Source of the DNA: Colletes latitarsis
Lineage: Eukaryota > Arthropoda > Insecta > Hymenoptera > Colletidae
Direction of reading: 5' to 3'
Assembly: GCF_051014445.1 (NCBI RefSeq)
Contig: NW_027488368.1
Location: 26,882,001-26,946,000, forward strand
DNA: 64,000 nucleotides
The first letter of the stretch is position 1; the number at the start of each line of letters is the position of its first letter. Below, piece after piece: positions 31,397 to 45,392 of the stretch. The position numbers were made by a program, and so were the translations under genes. The notes beneath the pieces were generated by a model. It was not told the origin of the DNA. It did no database searches and was given only the letters and a program-made list of their open reading frames with translations.

Positions 31397-33049
31397 CGAG
31401 ACAGATGATAGCAAATACCAGAAATAACCCAGACATAACCAGCGTTATCCTCTGAAATATTAATCGGAACCAGGTTTAATTGACTGTTTCGGTGTGGTAC
31501 CACATTACTACGTAATCCAAATCAGAAAAAACCCAGGATCTGGCCAACAAGTATGGGAAAAATGCGAAAGTATGAGCTAGATCATGGCAAATAGCAGACC
31601 CACACCAGACATAACTGGCGTTATCCTCTAAAATATTAATCGGAACCAGGTTTAACTGACTGTTCCGGTGTGGTACCACATTACTATGTAATGAAACCAG
31701 AAAAAACCCAAGGTCTGGTCAACAGGTATGCGAAAAATGCGAATGTATGAGCCAGATGATAGCAAATACCAGAAATAACCCAGACATAACCAGCGTTATC
31801 CTCTGAAATATTAATCGGAACCAGGTTTAATTGACTGTTTCGGTGTGGTACCACATTACTACGTAATCCAAATCAGAAAAAACCCAGGATCTGGCCAACA
31901 AGTATGCGAGAAATGCTAAAGCAAAAGGATGATGATTGCAATTATCAGACGTAACCCAGACCTAACCGGTGCTATCCTCTAAAATATTAAGCGCAACGAG
32001 GTTTAATCGACTGTTCCGGTGTGGTACCACATTACTATGTGATCCAAACCAGAAAAAACCCAGGATCTGGCCAAGAAGTATGCGAAAAATGAGAAAGTGT
32101 GAGTCAGATGATTGCTAATACACGAACTAACGCAAATAAAACCGGCGTTATCCTCTAAAATATTAATATGAACAAGCTTTAATTGACAGTATCGGTGTGG
32201 TACCACATTACTACGTGATCCAAACCAGAAAAAACCCAGGATCTGCCCAACAAGTATGTGAAGAATGCGAAAGTATGAGTCAGATGATTGCAAATACCAG
32301 ACCTGACACAAAACTAACCGGCGTTATTCTCTAAAATATTAATCGTAACCAAGTTTAATTGACTGCTTCGGTGTGGTACCACGTTACTACGTGATCCAAA
32401 CCAGAAAAAACCCAGGATCTGGCCAACAAGTATGCGAGAAATGCGAAAGAAAAAGGATGATGGCTGCCATTATCAGTCGTAACCCAGACCTAAGCGGTGT
32501 TATCCTCTAAAATATTAATCGAAACGCGGTTTAGTCGACTGTTTCGGTGTGGTACCACATTACTACGTGATCCAAATCAACAAAAGCCCAGGATCTGGCC
32601 AACAAGTATGCGGAAAATGCGAAAGTATGAGCTAGATGATGGCAAATACCAGACCTAACCCAGACATAACCGGCGTTATCCTCTAAAATATTAATCGGAA
32701 CCAGGTTTTATTGACTGTTTCAGTGTGGTACCACATTATTACATAATCAAACCAGAAAAAACCCAGGAACGGGCCAACAGGAATGCGAAGAATGCGAAAG
32801 TATGAGGCAGATGATGACAAATACCTGACCTATCCCAGGCATAACCGGCGTTATCCTCTAAAATATTAATCGCAACCAGGAATAATTGTCTGTCTCAGTG
32901 TAGTACCACATTACTACGTAATCCAAATCAGAAAAAACCAAGGATCTGGCCAACAAGTATGCGAGAAATGCGAAAGCAAGAGGATGATGATTGCAATTAT
33001 CAGACGTAACCCAGACCTAACCGGTGATATCCTCTAAAATATTAATCGG

Positions 33050-36000
33050 AACCAGGTTTAATTGACTGTTTCGGTGTGGTGTCACATTACTACGTGATCC
33101 AAACTTGAAAAAGCCCAGGTTCTGGCCATTCAAGTATGCGAAAAATGCGAAAGTATGAGCTAGATGATGGCAATTACCAGACCTAACCCAGACATAACCG
33201 GCGTTATCCTCTAAAATATTAATCGGAACCAGGAATAATTGTCTGTCTCAGTGTAGTACCACATTACTACGAGATCCAAATCAGAAAAAAACCAGGATCT
33301 GGCTAACACGTATGCAAAAAATGCGAAAGTATGAGGCAGATGATGGCAAATACCTGACCTAACCCAGGCATAACCGGCGTTATCCTCTAAAATATTAATC
33401 GCAACCAGGTTTAATTGACTGTTTCTGTGTGGTGCCACATTACTACGTAATCCAAATCAGAAAAAACCAAGGATCTGGCCAACAAGTATGCGAGAAATGC
33501 GAAAGCAAGAGGATGATGATTGCAATTATCAGACGTAACCCAGACCTAACCGGTGATATCCTCTAAAATATTAATCGGAACCAGGTTTAATTGACTGTTT
33601 CGGTGTGGTGCCACATTACTACGTGATCCAAACTTGAAAAAGCCCAGGTTCTGGCCATTCAAGTATGCGAAAAATGCGAAAGTATGAGCTAGATGATGGC
33701 AATTACCAGACCTAACCCAGACATAAACGGCGTTATCCTCTAAAATATTAATCGCAACCAGGTTTAATTGACAGTTTCTGTGTGGTACCACATTTCTACG
33801 TGGTCCAAGCCAGAAAAAGGCCAGGATCTGGCCAACAAGTATGTGAAAAATGCGAAAGTACCAGACAGATGAGGGCAAATCCCAGACCTAACCGAGACAG
33901 AACCGGCGTTATGCTCTGAAATATTAAACGGAACCAGGTCTAATTGACAGTTTCGGTGTGGTACCGCACTACTACGTAATCCTAACGGGAAAAACCCCAG
34001 GATCTGACCAACAAGTATCCGAAGAATGCGAAAGCAAGAGGATGATGATTGCAATTATCAGACGTAACCCAGACCTAACCGGTGATATCCTCTAAAATAT
34101 TAATCGGAACCAGGTTTAATTGACTGTTTCGGTGTGGTGTCACATTACTACGTGATCCAAACTTGAAAAAGCCCAGGTTCTGGCCATTCAAGTATGCGAA
34201 AAATGCGAAAGTATGAGCTAGATGATGGCAATTACCAGACCTAACCCAGACATAACCGGCGTTATCCTCTAAAATATTAATCGGAAACAGGAATAATTGT
34301 CTGTCTCAGTGTAGTACCACATTACTACGAGATCCAAATCAGAAAAAAACCAGGATCTGGCTAACACGTATGCAAAAAATGCGAAAGTATGAGGCAGATG
34401 ATGGCAAATACCTGACCTAACCCAGGCATAACCGGCGTTATCCTCTAAAATATTAATCGCAACCAGGTTTAATTGACTGTTTCTGTGTGGTGCCACATTA
34501 CTACGTAATCCAAATCAGAAAAAACCAAGGATCTGGCCAACAAGTATGCGAGAAATGCGAAAGCAAGAGGATGATGATTGCAATTATCAGACGTAACCCA
34601 GACCTAACCGGTGATATCCTCTAAAATATTAATCGGAACCAGGTTTAATTGACTGTTTCGGTGTGGTGCCACATTACTACGTGATCCAAACTTGAAAAAG
34701 CCCAGGTTCTGGCCATTCAAGTATGCGAAAAATGCGAAAGTATGAGCTAGATGATGGCAATTACCAGACCTAACCCAGACATAAACGGCGTTATCCTCTA
34801 AAATATTAATCGCAACCAGGTTTAATTGACAGTTTCTGTGTGGTACCACATTTCTACGTGGTCCAAGCCAGAAAAAGGCCAGGATCTGGCCAACAAGTAT
34901 GTGAAAAATGCGAAAGTACCAGACAGATGAGGGCAAATCCCAGACCTAACCGAGACAGAACCGGCGTTATGCTCTGAAATATTAAACGGAACCAGGTCTA
35001 ATTGACAGTTTCGGTGTGGTACCGCACTACTACGTAATCCTAACGGGAAAAACCCCAGGATCTGACCAACAAGTATCCGAAGAATGCGAAAGCAAGAGGA
35101 TGATGATTGCAATTATCAGACGTAACCCAGACCTAACCGGTGATATCCTCTAAAATATTAATCGGAACCAGGTTTAATTGACTGTTTCGGTGTGGTGCCA
35201 CATTACTACGTGATCCAAACTTGAAAAAGCCCAGGTTCTGGCCATTCAAGTATGCAAAAAATGCGAAAGTATGAGGCAGATGATGGCAAATACCTGACCT
35301 AACCCAGGCATAACCGGCGTTATCCTCTAAAATATTAATCGCAACCAGGTTTAATTGACTGTTTCTGTGTGGTGCCACATTACTACGTAATCCAAATCAG
35401 AAAAAACCAAGGATCTGGCCAACAAGTATGCGAGAAATGCGAAAGCAAGAGGATGATGATTGCAATTATCAGACGTAACCCAGACCTAACCGGTGATATC
35501 CTCTAAAATATTAATCGGAACCAGGTTTAATTGACTGTTTCGGTGTGGTGCCACATTACTACGTGATCCAAACTTGAAAAAGCCCAGGTTCTGGCCATTC
35601 AAGTATGCGAAAAATGCGAAAGTATGAGCTAGATGATGGCAATTACCAGACCTAACCCAGACATAAACGGCGTTATCCTCTAAAATATTAATCGCAACCA
35701 GGTTTAATTGACAGTTTCTGTGTGGTACCACATTTCTACGTGGTCCAAGCCAGAAAAAGGCCAGGATCTGGCCAACAAGTATGTGAAAAATGCGAAAGTA
35801 CCAGACAGATGAGGGCAAATCCCAGACCTAACCGAGACAGAACCGGCGTTATGCTCTGAAATATTAAACGGAACCAGGTCTAATTGACAGTTTCGGTGTG
35901 GTACCGCACTACTACGTAATCCTAACGGGAAAAACCCCAGGATCTGACCAACAAGTATCCGAAGAATGCGAAAGCAAGAGGATGATGATTGCAATTATCA

Positions 36001-36928
36001 GACGTAACCCAGACCTAACCGGTGATATCCTCTAAAATATTAATCGGAACCAGGTTTAATTGACTGTTTCGGTGTGGTGCCACATTACTACGTGATCCAA
36101 ACTTGAAAAAGCCCAGGTTCTGGCCATTCAAGTATGCAAAAAATGCGAAAGTATGAGGCAGATGATGGCAAATACCTGACCTAACCCAGGCATAACCGGC
36201 GTTATCCTCTAAAATATTAATCGCAACCAGGTTTAATTGACTGTTTCTGTGTGGTGCCACATTACTACGTAATCCAAATCAGAAAAAACCAAGGATCTGG
36301 CCAACAAGTATGCGAGAAATGCGAAAGCAAGAGGATGATGATTGCAATTATCAGACGTAACCCAGACCTAACCGGTGATATCCTCTAAAATATTAATCGG
36401 AACCAGGTTTAATTGACTGTTTCGGTGTGGTGCCACATTACTACGTGATCCAAACTTGAAAAAGCCCAGGTTCTGGCCATTCAAGTATGCGAAAAATGCG
36501 AAAGTATGAGCTAGATGATGGCAATTACCAGACCTAACCCAGACATAAACGGCGTTATCCTCTAAAATATTAATCGCAACCAGGTTTAATTGACAGTTTC
36601 TGTGTGGTACCACATTTCTACGTGGTCCAAGCCAGAAAAAGGCCAGGATCTGGCCAACAAGTATGTAAAAAATGCGAAAGTACCAGACAGATGAGGGCAA
36701 ATCCCAGACCTAACCGAGACAGAACCGGCGTTATGCTCTGAAATATTAATCGGAACCAGGTCTAATTGACAGTTTCGGTGTGGTACCGCACTACTACGTA
36801 ATCCTAACGGGAAAAACCCCAGGATCTGACCAACAAGTATCCGAAGAATGCGAAAGCAAGAGGATGATGATTGCAATTATCAGACGTAACCCAGACCTAA
36901 CCGACGATATCCTCTAAAATATTAATCG
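33050..36928. repeat. Higher-order repeat of 6 monomers, contracting to 5 (1058 bp, then 882 bp)
   Basis: Two tandem units of 1058 bp (about 33050-34107 and 34108-35165) are followed by two of 882 bp (to about 36047 and 36928). The shorter unit lacks exactly one monomer (176 bp), joined at CAAGTATGCAAAAAATGCG. Units are nearly identical, so expansion is recent. Confidence 0.85.
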
Positions 36929-37860
36929 GAACCAGGTTTAATTGACTGTTTCGGTATGGTGCCACATTATTACGTGATCGAAACTAGAAAAAGCCAAGGT
37001 TCTGGCCATTCAAGTATGCGAAAAATGCGAAAGTATGAGACAGACGATTGCTAATACGAGACCTAACCCAGACATAACCGGCGTTATCCTCTAAAATATT
37101 AATTGGTACCAGGTTTAATTGAACCCTTCAGTGTGGTACCACATCACTACGTGATCCAAATCAGCAATAGCCCAGGATCTGGCCAACAAGTATGGGAAAA
37201 ATGCGAAAGTATGAGCTAGATCGTGGCAGATAGCAGACGCACCCCAGACATAACCGGCGTTATCCTCTAAAATATTAATCGGAACCAGGTTTAACTGACT
37301 GTTCCGGTGTGGTACCACATTACTATGTAATGAAACCAGTAAAAACCCAAGGTCTGGTCAACAGGTATGCGAAAAATGCGAATGTATGAGCCAGATGATA
37401 GCAAATACCAGAAATAACCCAGACATAACCAGCGTTATCCTCTGAAATATTAATCGGAACCAGGTTTAATTGACTGTTTCGGTGTGGTACCACATTACTA
37501 CGTAATCCAAATCAGAAAAAACCCAGGATCTGGCCAACAAGTATGCGAGAAATGCTAAAGCAAAAGGATGATGATTGCAATTATCAGACGTAACCCAGAC
37601 CTAACCGGTGCTATCCTCTAAAATATTAAGCGCAACGAGGTTTAATCGACTGTTCCGGTGTGGTACCACATTACTATGTGATCCAAACCAGAAAAAACCC
37701 AGGATCTGGCCAAGAAGTATGCGAAAAATGAGAAAGTGTGAGTCAGATGACTGCTAATACACGAACTAACGCAAATAAAACCGGCGTTATCCTCTAAAAT
37801 ATTAATATGAACAAGCTTTAATTGACAGTATCGGTGTGGTACCACATTACTACGTGATCC
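36900..37860. repeat. Partial copy of the 7-monomer unit
   Basis: This stretch closely matches the first 5.5 monomers of the 1232-bp unit at 42929 and diverges from it near 37860. The 6/5-mer block thus leads directly into the 7-mer type here, as it also does at 42929. Confidence 0.75.
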
Positions 37861-38209
37861 AAATCAACAAAAGCCCAGGATCTGGCCAAGCATTTGAAAA
37901 ATGCGAAAGTATGAGCTAGATGATGGCAAATACCAGACCTAACCCAGACATAACCGGCGTTATCCTCTAAAATATTAATCGGAACCAGGTTTTATTGACT
38001 GTTTCAGTGTGGTACCACATTATTACATAATCAAACCAGAAAAAACCCAGGAACGGGCCAACAGGAATGCGAAGAATGCGAAAGTATGAGACAGATGATG
38101 GCAAATACCAGACCTAACCCAGACATAACCGGCGTTATCCTCTAAAATATTAATCGTAACCAGGTTTAGTTCACTGCTTCGGTGTGGTACCACGTTACTA
38201 CGTGATCCA

Positions 38210-39166
38210 AATCAGAAAAAACCAAGGACCCGTCCAACAAATGTGCGAGAAATGCGAAAGCAAGAGGATGATGATTGCAATTATCAGACGTAACCCAGAC
38301 CTAACCGGTGATATCCTCTAAAATATTAATCGGAACCAGGTTTAATTGACTGTTTCAGTGTGGTACCACATTACTATGTGATCCAAACCAGAAAGAACCG
38401 AGGATCTGGCCAAGAAGTATGCGAAAAATGCGAAAGTATGAGTCAGATGATGGCAAATACCGGTCCTAACCCAGACATAACCGCCGTTATCCTTTAAAAT
38501 ATTAATCGGAACCAGGTTTAATTGACAGTTTCGGTGTGGTACCACATTTCTACGTAATCCAAACCGGGAAAAACCCAGGATCTGGCAGACAAGTATGCGG
38601 AGAATGCGAAAGTATGAGTAAGATGATTCCAAATACCAGACCTAACCCAGACATAACCGGCGGTATCCTCTAAAATATTAATTAGAACCAGGTTTAATTG
38701 ACCCCTTCAGTGTGGTACGACATTACTACGTGATACAAATTAGCAAAAGCCCAGGATCTGGCCAACAAGTATGCGGAAAATGCGAAAGTATGAGCCAGAT
38801 GATTGCAAATACCAGAACTAACCCCGACATAACCGGCGTTACCCTATAAAATATTAATCGGTACCAGGTTTAATTGAACCCTTCAGTGTGGTACCACATT
38901 ACTACGTGATCCAAATCAGCAAAAGCCCAGGATCTGGCCAACAAGTATGGGAAAAATGCGAAAGTATGAGCTAGATGATGGCAAATAGCAGACCTAACCC
39001 AGACATAACCGGCGTTATCCTCTAAAATATTAATCGGAACCAGGTTTAATTAACTGTTCCGGTGTGGTACCACATTACTATGTAATCAAACCAGAAAAAA
39101 CCCAAGGTGTGGTCAACAGGTATGCGAAAAATGCGAAAGCATGAGCCAGATGATAGCAAATACCAG
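38210..39166. repeat. Satellite segment paralogous to 23460-25134, with the E2 site empty
   Basis: Diagnostic variants (AAGGACCCG.CCAACAAATGTGCG; AAGGTGTGGTCAACAGG) are shared with the array left of E2. At 39162-39166 a single ACCAG continues into AAATAACCCAG, the sequence found on the far side of E2. Confidence 0.8.
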
Positions 39167-40304
39167 AAATAACCCAGACATAACCAGCGTTATCCTCTGA
39201 AATATTAATCGCCATCCAGGTTTAATTGACTGTTTCGGTGTGGTACCACATTACCATGTGATCCAAACCAGAAAAAACCAAGGATCTGGCCAAAAAGTAT
39301 GCGAAGAATGCGATAGTATGAGTCAGATGATGGCAAATACCAGACCTAACCCAGATATAACCGGCGTTCCCCTCTAAAATATTAATCGGTACCAGGAATA
39401 ATTGTCTGTCTCAGTGTAGTACCACATTACTACAAGATCCAAATCAGAAAAAACCCAGGATCTGGCCAACAGGTATGCATAAAATGCGAAAGTATGAGCT
39501 ACATGATGGCAAATACCAGACCTAACCCCGACATAACCGCTGTTATCCTCTAAAGTATTAATCGGAACCATGTTTAATTGACTGCTTCGGTGTGGTACCA
39601 CATTACTACGTGACCCAAACCAGAAATAGCCCAGGTACTGGCCATTCAAGTATGCGAAAAATACGAAAGTATGAGCTAGATGTAGGCAAATACCAGACCT
39701 AACCCAGATATAACCGGCGTTATCCTCTAAAATATTAATCGGAACCAGGTTTAATTGTCTGTTCCGGAGTGGTTCCACATTACTATGTAATCCAAACAAG
39801 AAAAAACCCAGGATCTAGACAACAAGTATGCGAAAAATGCGAAAGTATGAGCCAGATAATTGCTAATACCAGAACTAAGTCAAATATAACCGGCGTTATC
39901 CTCTAAAATATTAATATGAACCAGGTTTAGTTGCCAGTTTCGGTGTGGTACCACATTACTACATGATCCAAACCAGAAAAAACCCAGCATCTGCCCAACA
40001 AGTATGTGAAGAATGCGAAATTATGAGCTAGATGATGGCAAATTCCAGACCTAACCCAGACATAACCGGCGTTATCCTCTAAAATGATAATCGGAACCAG
40101 GTTTAATTGAAATAACCGGCGTTATCCTCTAAAATATTAATCGCAGCCAGGTTTAATTGACTGTTTCGGTGTGGTACCACATTACTACGTAATCAAACCA
40201 GAAAAAAACCAGGATCTGGCCAACAGATATGCGAAGAATGTATGAGTCAGATGATGGTAAGTACCAGAACTAACCCAGACATAACCGGCGATATCTTCTA
40301 AAAT

Positions 40305-40604
40305 ATTAATCGCAACCAGGTTTAATTGACTTTTGCGGTGTGGTACCACATTGCTACGTGATCCAAACTAGAAAAAGCCCAGGATCTGGCCAACAAGAAT
40401 GCAAAAAATGCGAAAGTATGAGGCAGATGATGGCAAATACCTGACCAAACCCAGACATAACCGGCGTTATCCTCTAAAATATTAATCGCAACCAGGTTTA
40501 ATTGACTGTTCCGGTGTGGTACCACATTACTATGTAATCCAAACCAGAAAAAACCCAGGATCTAGACAACAACTATGCGAAAAATGCGAAAGTACGAGAC
40601 AGAT
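40305..40604. repeat. Satellite segment paralogous to 27353-27652, with the copy B site empty
   Basis: The 300 bp, including the unusual TTGACTTTTGCGG block, match the left flank of copy B and run through AAAGTACGAGACAGAT into satellite GAGGGC without interruption. Confidence 0.8.
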
Positions 40605-41889
40605 GAGGGCAAATCCCAGACCTAACCGAGACAGAACCGGCGTTATGCTCTGAAATATTAATCGGAACCAGGTTTAATTGACAGTTTCGGTGTGGTACCG
40701 CACTACTACGTAATCCTAACGGGAAAAACCCCAGGATCTGACCAACAAGTATCCGAAGAATGCGAAAGCAAGAGGATGATGATTGCAATTATCAGACGTA
40801 ACCCAGACCTAACCGACGATATCCTCTAAAATATTAATCGGAACCAGGTTTAATTGACTGTTTCGGTGTGGTGCCACATTATTACGTGATCGAAACTAGA
40901 AAAAGCCAAGGTTCTGGCCATTCAAGTATGCGAAAAATGCGAAAGTATGAGACAGACGATTGCTAATACGAGACCTAACCCAGACATAACCGGCGTTATC
41001 CTCTAAAATATTAATATGAACAAGCTATAATTGACAGTATCGGTGTGGTACCACATTACTACGTGATCCAAACCAGAAAAAACCCAGGATCTGCCCAACA
41101 AGTATGTGAAGAATGCGAAAGTATGAGTCAGATGATTGCAAATACCAGACCTGACACAAAACTAACCGGCGTTATTCTCTAAAATATTAATCGTAACCAA
41201 GTTTAATTGACTGCTTCGGTGTGGTACCACGTTACTACGTGATCCAAACCAGAAAAAACCCAGGATCTGGCCAACAAGTATGCGAGAAATGCGAAAGCAA
41301 GAGGATGATGATTGCAATTACCAGACCTAACCCAGACATAACCGGCGGTATCCCCTAAAATATTAATCGGAACCAGGTTTAATTGATCCCTTCAGTGTGG
41401 AACCACATTACTACGTGATACAAATTAGCAAAAGCCCAGGATCTGGCCAACAAGTATGCGAAAAATGCGAAAGTATGAGCCAGATGATTGCAAATACCAG
41501 AACTAACCCCGACATAACCGACGTTACCCTCTAAAATATTAATCGGAACCAGGAATAACTGTCGGTCTCAGTGTAGTACCACATTACTACGAGATCCAAA
41601 TCAGAAAAAAACCAGGATCTGGCCAACACGTATGCAAAAAATGCGAAAGTATGAGGCAGATGATGGCAAATACCTGACCTAACCCAGGCATAACCGGCGT
41701 TATCCTCTAAAATATTAATCGCAACCAGGAATAATTGTCTGTCTCAGTGTAGTACCACATTACTACGTAATCCAAATCAGAAAGAACCAAGGATCTGGCC
41801 AACAAGTATGCGAGAAATGCGAAAGCAAGAGGATGATGATTGCAATTATCAGACGTAACCCAGACCTAACCGGTGATATCCTCTAAAAT

Positions 41890-42928
41890 ATTAATCGGAA
41901 CCAGGTTTAATTGACTGTTTCGGTGTGGTGTCACATTACTACGTGATCCAAACTTGAAAAAGCCCAGGTTCTGGCCATTCAAGTATGCGAAAAATGCGAA
42001 AGTATGAGCTAGATGATGGCAATTACCAGACCTAACCCAGACATAACCGGCGTTATCCTCCAAAATATTAATCGGAACCAGGAATAATTGTCTGTCTCAG
42101 TGTAGTACCACATTACTACGAGATCCAAATCAGAAAAAAACCAGGATCTGGCCAACACGTATGCAAAAAATGCGAAAGTATGAGGCAGATGATGGCAAAT
42201 ACCTGACCTAACCCAGGCATAACCGGCGTTATCCTCTAAAATATTAATCGCAACCAGGTTTAATTGACTGTTTCTGTGTGGTGCCACATTACTACGTAAT
42301 CCAAATCAGAAAAAACCAAGGATCTGGCCAACAAGTATGCGAGAAATGCGAAAGCAAGAGGATGATGATTGCAATTATCAGACGTAACCCAGACCTAACC
42401 GGTGATATCCTCTAAAATATTAATCGGAACCAGGTTTAATTGACTGTTTCGGTGTGGTGCCACATTACTACGTGATCCAAACTTGAAAAAGCCCAGGTTC
42501 TGGCCATTCAAGTATGCGAAAAATGCGAAAGTATGAGCTAGATGATGGCAATTACCAGACCTAACCCAGACATAAACGGCGTTATCCTCTAAAATATTAA
42601 TCGCAACCAGGTTTAATTGACAGTTTCTGTGTGGTACCACATTTCTACGTGGTCCAAGCCAGAAAAAGGCCAGGATCTGGCCAACAAGTATGTGAAAAAT
42701 GCGAAAGAACGAGACAGATGAGGGCAAATCCCAGACCTAACTGAGACAGAACCGGCGTTATGCTCTGAAATATTAATCGGAACCAGGTCTAATTGACAGT
42801 TTCGGTGTGGTACCGCACTACTACGTAATCCTAACGGGAAAAACCCCAGGATCTGACCAACAAGTATCCGAAGAATGCGAAAGCAAGAGGATGATGATTG
42901 CAATTATCAGACGTAACCCAGACCTAAC
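41890..42928. repeat. Dispersed copy of the 6-monomer unit
   Basis: This unit matches the 1058-bp unit of 33050-35165, including the rare variant GTGTGGTGTCACATT and the CAAGCCAGAAAAAGGCC monomer, and is separated from that block by about 5 kb of other monomers. Confidence 0.75.
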
Positions 42929-45392
42929 CGACGATATCCTCTAAAATATTAATCGGAACCAGGTTTAATTGACTGTTTCGGTGTGGTGCCACATTATTAC
43001 GTGATCGAAACTAGAAAAAGCCAAGGTTCTGGCCATTCAATTATGCGAAAAATGCGAAAGTATGAGACAGACGATTGCTAATACGAGACCTAACCCAGAC
43101 ATAACCGGCGTTATCCTCTAAAATATTAATTGGTACCAGGTTTAATTGAACCCTTCAGTGTGGTACCACATCACTACGTGATCCAAATCAGCAATAGCCC
43201 AGGATCTGGCCAACAAGTATGGGAAAAATGCGAAAGTATGAGCTGGATCATGGCAAATAGCAGACCCACCCCAGACATAACCGGCGTTATCCTCTAAAAT
43301 ATTAATCGGAACCAGGTTTAACTGACTGCTCCGGTGTGGTACCACATTACTATGTAATGAAACCAGAAAAAACCCAAGGTCTGGTCAACAGGTATGCGAA
43401 AAATGCGAATGTATGAGCCAGATGATAGCAAATACCAGAAATAACCCAGACATAACCAGCGTTATCCTCTGAAATATTAATCGGAACCAGGTTTAATTGA
43501 CTGTTTCGGTGTGGTACCACATTACTACGTAATCCAAATCAGAAAAAACCCAGGATCTGGCCAACAAGTATGCGAGAAATGCTAAAGCAAAAGGATGATG
43601 ATTGCAATTATCAGACGTAACCCAGACCTAACCGGTGCTATCCTCTAAAATATTAAGCGCAACGAGGTTTAATCGACTGTTCCGGTGTGGTACCACATTA
43701 CTATGTGATCCAAACCAGAAAAAACCCAGGATCTGGCCAAGAAGTATGCGAAAAATGAGAAAGTGTGAGTCAGATGATTGCTAATACACGAACTAACGCA
43801 AATAAAACCGGCGTTATCCTCTAAAATATTAATATGAACAAGATTTAATTGACAGTATCGGTGTGGTACCACATTACTACGTGATCCAAACCAGAAAAAA
43901 CCCAGGATCTGCCCAACAAGTATGTGAAGAATGCGAAAGTATGAGTCAGATGATTGCAAATACCAGACCTGACACAAAACTAACCGGCGTTATTCTCTAA
44001 AATATTAATCGTAAACAAGTTTAATTGACCCCTTCAGTGTGGAACCACATTACCACGTGATACAAATTAGCAAAAGCCCAGGATCTGGCCAACAAGTATG
44101 CGAGAAATGCGATAGCAAGAGGATGATGTTTGCAATTATCAGACGTAACCCAGACCTAACCGACGATATCCTCTAAAATATTAATCGGAACCAGGTTTAA
44201 TTGACTGTTTCGGTGTGGTGCCACATTATTACGTGATCGAAACTAGAAAAAGCCAAGGTTCTGGCCATTCAATTATGCGAAAAATGCGAAAGTATGAGAC
44301 AGACGATTGCTAATACGAGACCTAACCCAGACATAACCGGCGTTATCCTCTAAAATATTAATTGGTACCAGGTTTAATTGAACCCTTCAGTGTGGTACCA
44401 CATCACTACGTGATCCAAATCAGCAATAGCCCAGGATCTGGCCAACAAGTATGGGAAAAATGCGAAAGTATGAGCTGGATCATGGCAAATAGCAGACCCA
44501 CCCCAGACATAACCGGCGTTATCCTCTAAAATATTAATCGGAACCAGGTTTAGCTGACTGCTCCGGTGTGGTACCACATTACTATGTAATGAAACCAGAA
44601 AAAACCCAAGGTCTGGTCAACAGGTATGCGAAAAATGCGAATGTATGAGCCAGATGATAGCAAATACCAGAAATAACCCAGACATAACCAGCGTTATCCT
44701 CTGAAATATTAATCGGAACCAGGTTTAATTGACTGTTTCGGTGTGGTACCACATTACTACGTAATCCAAATCAGAAAAAACCGAGGATCTGGCCAACAAG
44801 TATGCGAGAAATGCTAAAGCAAAAGGATGATGATTGCAATTATCAGACGTAACCCAGACCTAACCGGTGCTATCCTCTAAAATATTAAGCGCAACGAGGT
44901 TTAATCGACTGTTCCGGTGTGGTACCACATTACTATGTGATCCAAACCAGAAAAAACCCAGGATCTGGCCAAGAAGTATGCGAAAAATGAGAAAGTGTGA
45001 GTCAGATGATTGCTAATACACGAACTAACGCAAATAAAACCGGCGTTATCCTCTAAAATATTAATATGAACAAGATTTAATTGACAGTATCGGTGTGGTA
45101 CCACATTACTACGTGATCCAAACCAGAAAAAACCCAGGATCTGCCCAACAAGTATGTGAAGAATGCGAAAGTATGAGTCAGATGATTGCAAATACCAGAC
45201 CTGACACAAAACTAACCGGCGTTATTCTCTAAAATATTAATCGTAAACAAGTTTAATTGACCCCTTCAGTGTGGAACCACATTACCACGTGATACAAATT
45301 AGCAAAAGCCCAGGATCTGGCCAACAAGTATGCGAGAAATGCGATAGCAAGAGGATGATGTTTGCAATTATCAGACGTAACCCAGGCCTAAC
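42929..45392. repeat. Higher-order repeat of 7 monomers, two tandem copies (1232 bp)
   Basis: CGACGATATCC at 42929 recurs at 44161, and the 1232-bp units (42929-44160 and 44161-45392) are nearly identical over their whole length. After 45392 the array diverges (CCCAGGCCTAACCGGTG). Confidence 0.85.
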
